A stretch of 64,000 bases of DNA from Polyangiaceae bacterium. Its GTDB lineage: Bacteria > Myxococcota_A > Polyangia > Polyangiales > Polyangiaceae. Each line of letters starts with the position of its first letter. Positions within the stretch are counted from its first letter, which is position 1. Under the pieces are notes generated by a model. It was not told the origin of the DNA and did not search any database. It saw only the letters and a program-made list of their open reading frames with translations. Positions 16,548 through 24,900 of the stretch are shown one piece after another. The stretch is taken from positions 1 to 64,000 of the forward strand of contig JAKLKA010000014.1 in the NCBI GenBank assembly GCA_023150915.1. Direction: 5' to 3'. A program made the translations under genes and the position numbers.

Positions 16548-16583
16548 GAGGCGCGGGGGGCGTCGTTGCCCTTTCACCGCGAC

Positions 16584-16610
16584 TGAACGGCCCCCCCTGG
16601 GAGGCCTTGA
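16584..16610 (-). promoter_or_regulatory. Sigma-28 promoter of flagellin copy 1
   Basis: Minus strand TCAAGGCC, 11 nt, GCCGTTCA. It has the same layout as the enterobacterial TAAAGTTT-N11-GCCGATAA element. The predicted start is near 16577, giving a ~70-nt leader that contains the hairpin. Confidence 0.75.
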
Positions 16611-16621
16611 GGCGCTTTCCT

Positions 16622-17458
16622 TCAGCCACCGCCGACCAGGCTCAGGGCCAGCTGCGGCAGCTGGTTGGCCTGGGCCAAGACCGCCACGCCGGCCTGCGAA
16701 AGGACCTGATTTCTTGCCAGCACCGCGGTCTCTTCGGCCACGTCGACGTCCCGGATGCGCGAGTTGGCGGCCGACAGGTTGAGCCGCATGGTCTGGATCG
16801 ACGAGGTGACCACCTCGAGGCGGTTCATCGCGGCGCCGTACCGGGCGCGGCTGGTCGAGATGATGCCCAGCGCCGAGTCGATGCGGCCCAGGGCGGTGAG
16901 CGACGAGGTGGTGCCCGCGCCGCTGAGCGCCGTGGTGGTCGAGAGCAGGGTCGTCAGGCCCAGGCCGCCAAAGGTCACCGAGAGCTGGTCGGCGGCGGTG
17001 TTGTTCAGCCCCACCTGGAACTTGATGGTCGAGGCCGTCTGCGAGAGCAGCTGCTTGCCGTTGAACTTGCTCGAGGCCTGAATGCGCGTCATCTCGGCCT
17101 GAAGCGCGGTGAACTCGGTGTTCAGGTAGCCGCGATCGGTCGAGGTCATCGAGCCGTTCGAGCCCTGCATGGCGAGCTCGCGCATGCGTCCCAAGATAGA
17201 GTGCATCTCACCTAGCGCGGCCTCGGCGGTCTGCGTCATGCTGATCGCGTCGTTCGCGTTTCGCTCGGCCACCACATAAGAGCGGATCTGCGAGCGCATG
17301 CTCTCGCTGATGGCGAGCCCCGCCGCGTCGTCCGAAGCGTTGTTGATCCGGAAGCCGCTGGACAGCCGGTTGAAGCTCTTCTGAAGCGCGCCTTGGGAGC
17401 GATGCAGGTTCTTCTGCGTCTCGAGGGACGCCACGTTGGTTTGAGTCACAATCGGCAT
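16622..17458 (-). CDS. Flagellin (short), copy 2
   Basis: 278 residues, close paralogue of copy 1. It has LSSGFRINNASDDAAGLAIS, SRIRDVDVAEETAVLARNQV and ends VLAQANQLPQLALSLVGGG. The central region is equally short. It starts 13 nt inside the end of the Maf gene with AAGGAG upstream. I see no sigma-28 site directly before it, so it may be co-transcribed with csrA-maf and translated by coupling. A different promoter class from copy 1 would make it an early or minor (proximal) flagellin; that is inference. Confidence 0.94.
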   Translation of the reverse strand: MPIVTQTNVASLETQKNLHRSQGALQKSFNRLSSGFRINNASDDAAGLAISESMRSQIRSYVVAERNANDAISMTQTAEAALGEMHSILGRMRELAMQGSNGSMTSTDRGYLNTEFTALQAEMTRIQASSKFNGKQLLSQTASTIKFQVGLNNTAADQLSVTFGGLGLTTLLSTTTALSGAGTTSSLTALGRIDSALGIISTSRARYGAAMNRLEVVTSSIQTMRLNLSAANSRIRDVDVAEETAVLARNQVLSQAGVAVLAQANQLPQLALSLVGGG

Positions 17459-19383
17459 GGGTCGGGTTCTCCTTGGGTCGTGGTCGGCTCGAGGTGTGCG
17501 GGGGCGCCGCCTCGAGCAAGGTCGGTGAGTCGGTCGGCGATTCTTCGGGCGGCACCTTCGATGGCGCGGGTGAGGGCGACCTCGCGGCGGACGGCCGTCA
17601 CCGCGCTTCGGTGCGAGTCTTCCCCGTGGCTCCCGTCGTCCTCGCGCATGGCCGCTTCGATGTCGGCGAACGCCCAGGCGTTGACCATGGGCGCAGCGCT
17701 CGCGGCAGCCTTCAGCTCGATCTCGTGAGTCGACAGGCGCTCGAACGCCTGGGTCACTGCGTCCGGGCTATCGCCCTCGATGGCCACCAGCGCGCGTTTC
17801 GCCGCGCCGCGGGTGCGCCGAGCACAGTCCCGCACCCGGCGGACTCGCTCGCGCTCGTCCCGTGCCCACGCAGAGAGCGCCTCGGGTGCCACGCGCCGGC
17901 CGGTGGTGCGTGCCTTCTGGCACAGCTCGTCCACCGTGGGGCCGCGCCCCTCGAGCGACGCCAGCACCCCGGCCAACGGACGCTCGTCGAAGCCGTCGAT
18001 CCGCGAGCCCCCCTCGGTGGCGTTCACCAGGGCCACGTGCGGTGCGAGCTGTCGCAGGCTGTGGGCCGCGCCCGAGAGCCACGCCCGCGGACCGGCGAAG
18101 CTCTGTCCGGATGGCACCGTTCCCACGCCGCCCCAGGCCGGCACTTCTTCCAGGCGCTCTTCCGCGTGCAGCGGCGGATCACCCGCCGAGCGGGTCCCGC
18201 GCGAGGTGGGGCACCAGTCGATGCGGATCTGGCCATCGGCGCAGACCTCGACGCGCGATGCATCGAACGGACTGCCCTCGGCGTGGGTGCGGTTTCCGGT
18301 GTACGCCAGGTCTTGCCCCACCAGCACGATCGGCGAACAGCCGAAGGCGTAGGCTAGCGAGAACGCCAGCGTGGACACGCTGCCCGAGACCGCCAGGCCG
18401 GGCAGGCCGGTGAGCCGCTCGAGGGGCTCGCAGAGCTCGGGGATCCCCTCCCACACCGGAAACAGCGGCCCCTTGCCGGTACGGAACGTCCTGGGGTGGG
18501 CAGAGAGGCTGAAGGCCCGGATGGACCGATCGACGAACGGGACCGAGCCGACCAGCGGCGACACGTCGACCGACTCGATGCAGCAGAAGATCTGCGGCTC
18601 TATCCCGTGACGGGCCAGCACGCGTCCGCTCGAGTTCGTCGAGAAGACCACCCCCTTGGCGGTGGCCTCGCGGAGCAGCTCGGCGTTCTTGGCGAGCGAC
18701 GGCCCCGCGCCCACGATGAACGCCGGGACCCCCACCAGCTGGTTCCGGAGTGCGATCAGCGGCACTTCGTCCTTTAGGCTGCCGATGTTGGCAAACAGGT
18801 CCTCTATCCAGGTGCGGGCGCGCTGTTGATGGGTGTTGCGGTTGATGCCGGTGCGGTGCACCAGCTCCGAGACCAGCCGCTCGAGCTCGGCATGCTCGTC
18901 CGGAAAGCGCTCCCGGTAGCCCGGAGTACGCACCAGGGTCGCGCCCACTTCGTCGCGGGCCAGCGCTGCCCAGATCTGGGACAGGTCCCGCAGCGAGCAG
19001 ATGAGCTCGGTGTTGCCCAGATCCGTTGGGCCGCGCTCGAGCACTGCGCGCGCCACGCGCGCGTCGGGCTCGTAGACCACCACCGGGCCATCGAATGCGT
19101 GCTGCACCGAGCGCACGGTGTCGCCGGTGCCCAGGCCGAACACCACCACCGGCGCGCGGCCGGCATTCTGGCAGGTCTGCATCAGGCCCCAGTCGTCGGC
19201 GGGCGCCCCGAGCAGCGCGCCGTCGACCGAGATCACGTCGATCCCCGGCTCGGCCTCGACGACCTCGGCAGAGGCTGCCTGGTGGATCAGGTCCACCGTC
19301 AGCGCCGAGACCCCGAGCGCGCTCAGGTTCTCGCTCAAGAAGGCGGCGCGAAGCTCGGCGTCGGGCCAGTCGAGGTTGCCCAT
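17446..19383 (-). CDS. maf: Maf-type motility accessory glycosyltransferase
   Basis: 645 residues. Matches the Maf (motility accessory factor) family, which transfers nonulosonic acids or Kdo from CMP donors onto flagellin Ser/Thr in the cytoplasm. Visible marks: GLGTGDTVRSVQHAF (~83), FIVGAGPSLAKNAELL (~215), a GT29-like central domain with VSGSVSTLAFSLAYAFGCSPIVLVGQDLAY split by short gaps, then a helical C-terminus. Directly upstream of and overlapping flagellin copy 2, downstream of csrA. Together with neuB and neuA it gives a full donor-to-flagellin route. Confidence 0.85.
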   Translation of the reverse strand: MGNLDWPDAELRAAFLSENLSALGVSALTVDLIHQAASAEVVEAEPGIDVISVDGALLGAPADDWGLMQTCQNAGRAPVVVFGLGTGDTVRSVQHAFDGPVVVYEPDARVARAVLERGPTDLGNTELICSLRDLSQIWAALARDEVGATLVRTPGYRERFPDEHAELERLVSELVHRTGINRNTHQQRARTWIEDLFANIGSLKDEVPLIALRNQLVGVPAFIVGAGPSLAKNAELLREATAKGVVFSTNSSGRVLARHGIEPQIFCCIESVDVSPLVGSVPFVDRSIRAFSLSAHPRTFRTGKGPLFPVWEGIPELCEPLERLTGLPGLAVSGSVSTLAFSLAYAFGCSPIVLVGQDLAYTGNRTHAEGSPFDASRVEVCADGQIRIDWCPTSRGTRSAGDPPLHAEERLEEVPAWGGVGTVPSGQSFAGPRAWLSGAAHSLRQLAPHVALVNATEGGSRIDGFDERPLAGVLASLEGRGPTVDELCQKARTTGRRVAPEALSAWARDERERVRRVRDCARRTRGAAKRALVAIEGDSPDAVTQAFERLSTHEIELKAAASAAPMVNAWAFADIEAAMREDDGSHGEDSHRSAVTAVRREVALTRAIEGAARRIADRLTDLARGGAPAHLEPTTTQGEPDPCRL

Positions 19384-19496
19384 GGCTGAGGGGCACCATT
19401 CACGCCGCGTGCCAGCCCGTTTCGGCGTCGATCGCGATCCGCAGCACCGCCGCGCGCCGGAGCGCTGACGCAGGCACTGCCACCGGCGTGACGAGC

Positions 19497-19721
19497 TCAG
19501 CGCGGCGGCTTGGTGGCGAGCGCTGCGGCTTCGACCGTGCTCGAGAGTGCCTCGCGGTTGGCCTGCTCGATGGCCTCGTGGACCTCACCCCGCAGGATGG
19601 TGCAGCGGGCGGGTGCGCTGATCCCCAGCTTGACGGTCCCACGACCGACCTCGCTGACCACGATCACGATGTCTCCCCCGAGGACGATGCGCTGCCCTTT
19701 GCGACGCGCCACGACGAGCAT
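19497..19721 (-). CDS. csrA: Carbon storage regulator / translational repressor CsrA
   Basis: 74 residues. The beta-strand core is present: MLVVARRKGQRIVLGGDIVI, KLGISAPARCTILRGEV (with the RNA-binding Arg) and the helix HEAIEQANREAL. It binds GGA motifs in mRNA leaders; in flagellar loci it represses flagellin translation and is antagonised by FliW (48215-48721). A short Ala/Thr tail extends past the usual ~60-65 residues. The sigma-54-type promoter sits 13-28 nt upstream, implying an almost leaderless mRNA. Confidence 0.92.
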   Translation of the reverse strand: MLVVARRKGQRIVLGGDIVIVVSEVGRGTVKLGISAPARCTILRGEVHEAIEQANREALSSTVEAAALATKPPR

Positions 19722-19733
19722 GGGCTCTTGGAT

Positions 19734-19749
19734 TGCAGCCCGCGTGCCA
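19734..19749 (-). promoter_or_regulatory. Sigma-54-type promoter of csrA
   Basis: Minus strand TGGCACG-CGGG-CTGCA. The -24 box is perfect, GG-N10-GC exact. The predicted start is ~2 nt before the ATG. It may also serve maf and flagellin copy 2. Confidence 0.68.
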
Positions 19750-19766
19750 CTGAATGTCGGGGCAGG

Positions 19767-20645
19767 TCAGTACCCGCGCCAGCGCGCACCCAGATCCAGG
19801 ACCTGCTTGGAGATCGAGATCGCGCGCTCCATCGCGCCCGAGAGGGAGTTCATCCGCGAGAAGGCCTCGAAGGCGTCGGCGCCCCCGACGCGCTCGGTGG
19901 CTCGCGTCAGGTCGACGCCGCCTTGAGCCAGCACGCCGTCGGCCGCGGTCAGCTTCTCGAGCGACAGCCCGGTCTTGCCGCGCTCCGCCTCGACCTGCTT
20001 GCGGGCGGCCTCGAGCCCGTCGAGCGCGGCGCGCACGCCCGCGGCGTCGTCGGTTGAAAGGGCGGTTCGTAGCTGGGAGAGGTCCGCGAACACGTTGCGC
20101 CCACCGGCCACGGTGAAGGCCAGCGCGCCGCTGGCGCTGGCGCTGGTGGCCCCCGAGCCCACGTCGACCGAGTGGTCGCTGCCGTCCCCGCTGAAGACCC
20201 CGGCTGCGGCGAAAGGCGGCGCATCGATCTTGCTGCCTGCGAACAGGTACCCCCGGGCGCCCTGCTGGTTCGCGATGCCGAGCAGCTCTTGCTCGAGGGC
20301 TTTCACCTGCTCGGCCAGCATGCTGCGCTCGCTGGCACCCAGTGCGCCGTTCGCGCCCTGCATGGCCAGCTCTTTCGCGCGCACGAACACGTCACTGGCA
20401 GCGGCCAGAGAAGACTCCGAGAGCTCGAGATCGTTCATCGCCGAGCGCAGCGTCTCGCGGTGCGCATCGACCTTGCTGGCGGCGTGTCGCAGCCGCACCA
20501 GCTCGGCCGCCGCCAGGGGGTCGTCCGACGGGCGCGCGACCCGCTCGCCGGTGGCGGCCTCGCGCGAGGCCTTGGCATGCTCGGACGCGAGCCGCCCGAG
20601 CACGGCGCTGACGTTCTTGTAGCGATCCGCGTCGCTGACCCTCAT
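19767..20645 (-). CDS. flgL: Hook-filament junction protein FlgL (HAP3)
   Basis: 292 residues. The flagellin-like N-terminus has TGERVARPSDDPLAAAELVRL and LAMQGANGALGASERSMLA, and a flagellin-like helix closes the C-terminus (FEAFSRMNSLSGAMERAISI). It links hook and filament after FlgK. The ATG overlaps the flgK stop by 4 nt. Confidence 0.93.
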   Translation of the reverse strand: MRVSDADRYKNVSAVLGRLASEHAKASREAATGERVARPSDDPLAAAELVRLRHAASKVDAHRETLRSAMNDLELSESSLAAASDVFVRAKELAMQGANGALGASERSMLAEQVKALEQELLGIANQQGARGYLFAGSKIDAPPFAAAGVFSGDGSDHSVDVGSGATSASASGALAFTVAGGRNVFADLSQLRTALSTDDAAGVRAALDGLEAARKQVEAERGKTGLSLEKLTAADGVLAQGGVDLTRATERVGGADAFEAFSRMNSLSGAMERAISISKQVLDLGARWRGY

Positions 20646-22021
20646 CGGCCCACCTTGTCGAGCAACTCGCGCAGCAGCTCGTCGACGGTGGCCAGCACCT
20701 TGGCGGCCGCGTCATACGCATGCTGGTACTTGGTCAGCGAGACCATCTCTTCGTCCAGCGACACCCCGCTCACACTCTCGCGCAGCGATTCCACCTGAGC
20801 CTGCACGCTCTGTCGCAGCTCGGTCTCTTCGCGCGCACGCGCCACGCGGCTGCCCACGTCGCCCACCAGATCGCTCCACGAACCGCTGGCGGTGCGCGTA
20901 TTGCCGGCGAACAGCTTCTGCGCCGAGAGCCCCGCCAGCGCCACGGCGTTGTCCGACCCGCCCGGCAGGGTGGTCGCCAGGCTCGAGGCGGCCAGCCGTT
21001 CGGGATGGCCGACCATCTGGGCGTCGAGTGCGATGGCGCGCGCCGCGCCGGCTGGCGTGGCAGAGATCGAATACAGCGCCCGCCCACCGAGGCCGTCGAG
21101 CCCGAAGCCCGCCGCGTGCTGCGCATTGACCGCGGCTGCCAGGTCCCACGCGAACTGGTCGAGCTGGGCGGCCACGCTGGCCAGATCCGAGTCGCGAACC
21201 TCTTTGATGGCGGCCAGGCTGCCGCCGGAGAGCGACGCCGTCACGTCCATCGCGGGCGGCCCGCTCTGCGCCACCGACAGCCGCAAGCTGCCGTCTCCCG
21301 CCAGATCCACCTCGAAGGCCTGCGCAATGTCACCCTCGACCAGGGTCGTTCCGGCGGCGCGCACCACCAAGCCGCCCTGACCGTCGACGAAGGTGGTGAT
21401 GTCGATCTCCGACGAGAGGCCCAAGAGCAGCTTGTCGCGCTGGTCGCGCAGGCTGCTGGCGTCATCGCCCTGGGCCTCGGCCAGGGCGATCTTGCGGTTC
21501 AGATCGGCGACCTCTGCGGCTTTGCCATTGATCTCGCTGACCACGCTCTCGGCCCGCGAGAGCAGCTCTTCTCGCTGCGACGCGATGGCGTCCGCGTTTT
21601 CTCGCAAGCGCGCGGCGAGCTCGTCGGCCCGCGCCAAGAGCGCCTGCCGCGTGGTCGGGTCGGCGGGGTTCGCAGCCAGGGCCGAGAACCCCGAGAAGAG
21701 CTGGTCGAGTGCGGTGCCCACGCCGCTGCCGCCGACGTCATCGAACAGCGGCTCGACCCGGCTGAGCAGGGCTTCGCGCTCCGAAGCGCTGGCCCCCAGG
21801 CTCGAGGCCGCGAGCCAGCGCCGGTCCACGAACTGATCAGCAACGCGCCGCACGCCCACCGCGACCACGCCTCCGGTGGCCCGATTCTCGAGCAACGCCT
21901 CGCGCCGGACGTAGGCCGGGGTGGTCGAGCTGGTGATGTTCTGCCCCGTGACGCCGAGCGCGTACGACTGCGCGCTGAGCGCGTCGCGGGCCGTCAAGAG
22001 CATCTGGGTCAGCGACGACAT
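20642..22021 (-). CDS. flgK: Hook-filament junction protein FlgK (HAP1)
   Basis: 459 residues from ATG 22021. It starts MSSLTQMLLTARDALSAQSY with the rod-type motif VTGQNITSSTTPAYVRRE. FlgK-type LFSGFSALAANPADPTTRQA lies at ~115, and the C-terminus reads VSLTKYQHAYDAAAKVLATV. The longer upstream frame overlaps flgN and is not coding. It forms the first junction layer on the hook. Confidence 0.94.
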   Translation of the reverse strand: MSSLTQMLLTARDALSAQSYALGVTGQNITSSTTPAYVRREALLENRATGGVVAVGVRRVADQFVDRRWLAASSLGASASEREALLSRVEPLFDDVGGSGVGTALDQLFSGFSALAANPADPTTRQALLARADELAARLRENADAIASQREELLSRAESVVSEINGKAAEVADLNRKIALAEAQGDDASSLRDQRDKLLLGLSSEIDITTFVDGQGGLVVRAAGTTLVEGDIAQAFEVDLAGDGSLRLSVAQSGPPAMDVTASLSGGSLAAIKEVRDSDLASVAAQLDQFAWDLAAAVNAQHAAGFGLDGLGGRALYSISATPAGAARAIALDAQMVGHPERLAASSLATTLPGGSDNAVALAGLSAQKLFAGNTRTASGSWSDLVGDVGSRVARAREETELRQSVQAQVESLRESVSGVSLDEEMVSLTKYQHAYDAAAKVLATVDELLRELLDKVGR

Positions 22022-22023
22022 CG

Positions 22024-22386
22024 TCAACCCGTGGTGTCGAGGCCGCCGCTCGCGCCGAGGTGGCGCGCGCCCCGGGGGCCATAGGTGGGGCCGGCGGCCC
22101 CGGTGAGAATGCCCAGCACGCCGCGCACTGCGTCCCGGGCGTGCACCAAGAGCAGCTGATTGTGGACCAGCCCCAAGCGGATGCGCTGAAGGCGCTCGTG
22201 CTCGGTCAGGCCTTCGCCATCGCTCAGCGCACGGCTGAGCTGTTCGGCCAGCTCCAACTTCTGCCGAGCCGCGTCCTCGACCGCGTCGTGGTCCAGCGCC
22301 CTGAGCGCGCGCCGTTCTTCGCACAGCACCAGCTCGAGGCGATTTAGCAGGGCGTCGACATTCGAGTCACGAGTAGGACGAGACAT
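22024..22386 (-). CDS. flgN: FlgN-type export chaperone for FlgK/FlgL
   Basis: 120 residues, helical, with LLNRLELVLCEERRALRALD at ~10-29, the FlgN-family heptad region, and a low-complexity Gly/Ala end. Starts at MSRPTRDSN (22386). Placed between flgM and flgK, the classical order. Sequence conservation in this family is low, so position weighs heavily. Confidence 0.82.
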   Translation of the reverse strand: MSRPTRDSNVDALLNRLELVLCEERRALRALDHDAVEDAARQKLELAEQLSRALSDGEGLTEHERLQRIRLGLVHNQLLLVHARDAVRGVLGILTGAAGPTYGPRGARHLGASGGLDTTG

Positions 22387-22426
22387 GGGGGTGGGGTTCC
22401 CTCCCGTGCGCCCCACCGGGGCGCAC

Positions 22427-22714
22427 TCAACCCAGGACGTCCAGCATGCGGCGGGCCACCGTCGCGCTGTCGACCTGGAACGAGCCGTCGGAGATCCGGC
22501 TCTTCAGCTCTTCGACCTTCTTCTGGTCGACCGCCTCGCCCGCCTTCGCCAGCTCGCGCGCGGCGTCCGAGATCGCGACCTTCGCGGCCTCTTTGCTGCT
22601 GGCCGCTTCGCTGACGGGCTGTTCGCCCTGGGCGACGGGCCTGGCGGCATTGACCCCCGATATCGCCATCCTCTGGTAGGCGTCGAGTGCGGGGTTTCCT
22701 GTGACCGACTTCAT
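22427..22714 (-). CDS. flgM: Anti-sigma-28 factor FlgM
   Basis: 95 residues, N-terminus flexible, C-terminal sigma-binding helices VEELKSRISDGSFQVDSATV followed by ARRMLDVLG. It holds FliA inactive until exported through the finished hook. GGAGG lies 6 nt before ATG 22714; the upstream extension of the frame is not coding. It has its own sigma-28-type promoter, an autoregulatory arrangement known from enterics. Confidence 0.92.
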   Translation of the reverse strand: MKSVTGNPALDAYQRMAISGVNAARPVAQGEQPVSEAASSKEAAKVAISDAARELAKAGEAVDQKKVEELKSRISDGSFQVDSATVARRMLDVLG

Positions 22715-22745
22715 GGCGTCCTCCGAACCGATTGCATCGCTCGGC

Positions 22746-22772
22746 TGAACGACCCCTTCCGGAAGGGCTTGA
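22746..22772 (-). promoter_or_regulatory. Sigma-28 promoter of flgM-flgN-flgK-flgL
   Basis: Minus strand TCAAGCCC, 11 nt, GTCGTTCA, in the gap between flgJ and flgM. The predicted start is near 22739, 25 nt before the flgM ATG. Confidence 0.72.
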
Positions 22773-22811
22773 GCCCATTTCCGTAAGTCCGCGGAGTATA
22801 AGGAGTTTCTC

Positions 22812-23114
22812 TCATCGAGCGGCGCCCCCTGACCGAATGGCCATGCCCTGCTCGACCTGCCCGGCCAGGCCCAGGCTTCCCGCGCGGGCAATGGCGTCCG
22901 ACATGGCCTCGACCAGCATGCTGCCGTATTGACTGCCGCCGCCGAGGGCCGGGTTCTTCCCCACCTGGGTGGTTCGCTCCAGGCACTTGAGCACGCGCCC
23001 GAGGAGCATCGCCTCGAACTGCTGCGACGCCTCGTGCAGGCGTTGCTGCTGCCGGTCGGTGACGGCCGGGGCTCGCGACGCGGCCAGGGCTGGGTCGGCG
23101 ACGGGTGGGATCAT
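22812..23114 (-). CDS. flgJ: FlgJ rod-assembly (N-terminal) domain protein
   Basis: 100 residues, only the rod-capping half of FlgJ: LHEASQQFEAMLLGRVLKCL (~26-45), then GGGSQYGSMLVEAMSDAIAR. No muramidase domain; that is encoded separately at 5534-6337. Single-domain FlgJ is common outside gamma- and beta-proteobacteria. ATG overlaps the flgI stop by 4 nt. Confidence 0.88.
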   Translation of the reverse strand: MIPPVADPALAASRAPAVTDRQQQRLHEASQQFEAMLLGRVLKCLERTTQVGKNPALGGGSQYGSMLVEAMSDAIARAGSLGLAGQVEQGMAIRSGGAAR

Positions 23115-24202
23115 TGGACGATGATCTCCCCATGCAAGGCCCCTGCCGCCTTCAACGCCTGGAGCAGCGAGGCCAGCTCGCGCGGAGCCACCCCGAGCAC
23201 CGAGAGCGACCGAGCCACGTCCGCCAGGGTGGTGGCGCCCTTGACGTACGACAGCGTGGGTGGGCGCTGCTCGTTGGCCTGCACGTCCGTCTCTTTCACC
23301 ACCTGCGTGGTCCCTTGCGAGAGCGGTCCGGGCTGACTCACCACCGGGGTTTCGGTCACGCTGATGGTGATGCCGCCCTGGGCAATCGCCACCGGCGAGA
23401 GGCGAATGTCCCCACCGGCCACGATGGTCCCGGTGCGCTCGTTGATCACGATCTTGGCCGAGCTGGGAAGGTCGACGTCGAGGTCGTTGACCTTGGCCAA
23501 GAGAGCCACTGCCGAGCCCGAGGCCTTGACCTCGACGGCGCCGGCGTCCAGAGCTTTGGCCGAGCCCTGCCCCAGCGCCTTGTTGATGGCCTGCGTCACC
23601 CGATCGGCGGTGGTGAAGTCAGGGGTTCTCAGCGAGAGTGTGATCTTGCCTTTGATGGCGACGTCGGCCTTGATCTCGCGCTCGACCAGGGCCCCACCCG
23701 GCACCCGCGCCGTGTTGGTCGAGTTCTCTTGAATCGAGCTGCCTCCGCCGCTGGCCGAGAAGCCCCCGACGATCAGCGCCCCCTGGCCCACGGCGTAGGT
23801 CCGGCGATCGGCGCCGCGCAGAGGGGTCTGCACCAGCACGCCGCCACGCAGCGAGCGCGCGTTGCCGATCGACGTGACCGTGACGTCCAGCTTGCTGCCC
23901 TGACGCACGAACGCCGGAATGTTGGTCGTGACGATCACGGCCGCCACGTTGCGCAGGCGCACCTGGCGCTGATCGATCTGCACGCCCAAGCGCCGCAAGA
24001 GCGCACGCAGCGACTGCGCTGCGAATGGCGCCGAGACGTCGTCGCCCGTGCCGTTCAGGCCCGTGACCACGCCGTACCCCACCAGCTGGTTGTCTCGAGC
24101 GCCCACCACGTCGCACAGGTCGCGAACCTTGCCGGCGTGTGCGCTCCGCGGCCCCAGCGACAGCAGCAAACAGGCAGCGGCGAAGGCGATGAGGTGTTTC
24201 AT
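23111..24202 (-). CDS. flgI: Flagellar P-ring protein FlgI
   Basis: 363 residues with a Sec signal peptide (~1-23, ends SAHA). VRDLCDVVGARDNQLVGYGV is followed by VTGLNGTGDD, the family hallmark. Later motifs include VIVTTNIPAFVRQGSKLDV and ERTGTIVAGGDIRLSPVAIA, and the C-terminus LASLLQALKAAGALHGEIIV. Forms the periplasmic bushing around the rod. Two nt after flgH. Confidence 0.95.
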   Translation of the reverse strand: MKHLIAFAAACLLLSLGPRSAHAGKVRDLCDVVGARDNQLVGYGVVTGLNGTGDDVSAPFAAQSLRALLRRLGVQIDQRQVRLRNVAAVIVTTNIPAFVRQGSKLDVTVTSIGNARSLRGGVLVQTPLRGADRRTYAVGQGALIVGGFSASGGGSSIQENSTNTARVPGGALVEREIKADVAIKGKITLSLRTPDFTTADRVTQAINKALGQGSAKALDAGAVEVKASGSAVALLAKVNDLDVDLPSSAKIVINERTGTIVAGGDIRLSPVAIAQGGITISVTETPVVSQPGPLSQGTTQVVKETDVQANEQRPPTLSYVKGATTLADVARSLSVLGVAPRELASLLQALKAAGALHGEIIVQ

Positions 24203-24204
24203 GG

Positions 24205-24900
24205 TCAGAACGGGTTGATGAAGTCCAGTGCCTTGGTCAGCCAGCCGCGCTCGACCTGGTCGGCAATGTCGCCGCGGCCGGTGAACTCGACGCGCGCGTC
24301 GGCGATCAGCGACGAATCCACCGAGTTGTCACCCTCGATGTCGGCGGGGCGGATCACGCCCGAGACATACAGGTGGTACTCTTCGTGGTTGATCATCACG
24401 ACCTTGGTGCCTTCGACGAACAGGTCGCCATTCGGCAGCTCTTTCTTCACCCGAACGCCCATGGTGCCCTTCAGCTTGCCGGCCCGCTGGGTCTTGCCCT
24501 CGCCGTTGAAGTCGAAGCTGGCGGCCAGCTTCACCAGCTCGGCCGGGTCGATGTTGGGGTACGCCTTCTTGATGGCCGGCACCAGCCCGAGCAGCGAGTC
24601 GACGCTGGCATCACGCCCCGTGTCTTTCTTGAGGTTCGTCTTGGCGCCGCCCTGGGCGTCTGCCTGCTCGTTGATCCGGATCAGCATGATGTCGCCGACC
24701 CGCAGCGCACGCGTGTCCTCGAGGTAGCCCGCCTGGGCTTCGGAGTAGATGGACCCGGGCGCCGGCGCATAGCCCTTCTCGGTGGCGGCGTAGGCGCCCA
24801 CGTCGTACTTCCGTTCGCGCGGCGTGAAAGGGCGAATGTGCGGCGGCCCACAGGCCGAGAGCGTCAGCACGAAACCGATCCCGAAGAGCCAGCCTTTCAT
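24205..24900 (-). CDS. flgH: Flagellar L-ring lipoprotein FlgH
   Basis: 231 residues. Lipoprotein signal with lipobox LSAC at ~15-18. The FlgH core follows: LRVGDIMLIRINEQADAQGG, LKGTMGVRVKKELPNGDLFV, YHLYVSGVIRPADIEGDNSV and ARVEFTGRGDIADQVERGWL. Outer-membrane ring of the basal body; presence of L and P rings shows a didermal envelope. ATG overlaps flgA by 4 nt. Confidence 0.95.
   Translation of the reverse strand: MKGWLFGIGFVLTLSACGPPHIRPFTPRERKYDVGAYAATEKGYAPAPGSIYSEAQAGYLEDTRALRVGDIMLIRINEQADAQGGAKTNLKKDTGRDASVDSLLGLVPAIKKAYPNIDPAELVKLAASFDFNGEGKTQRAGKLKGTMGVRVKKELPNGDLFVEGTKVVMINHEEYHLYVSGVIRPADIEGDNSVDSSLIADARVEFTGRGDIADQVERGWLTKALDFINPF

Noticed and set aside
19399-19414. Sigma-54-like site before maf (TGGCACG-CGGC-GTGAA)
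   Set aside because: Perfect -24 box and good position, but the -12 GC is GA; too weak to list as a promoter.
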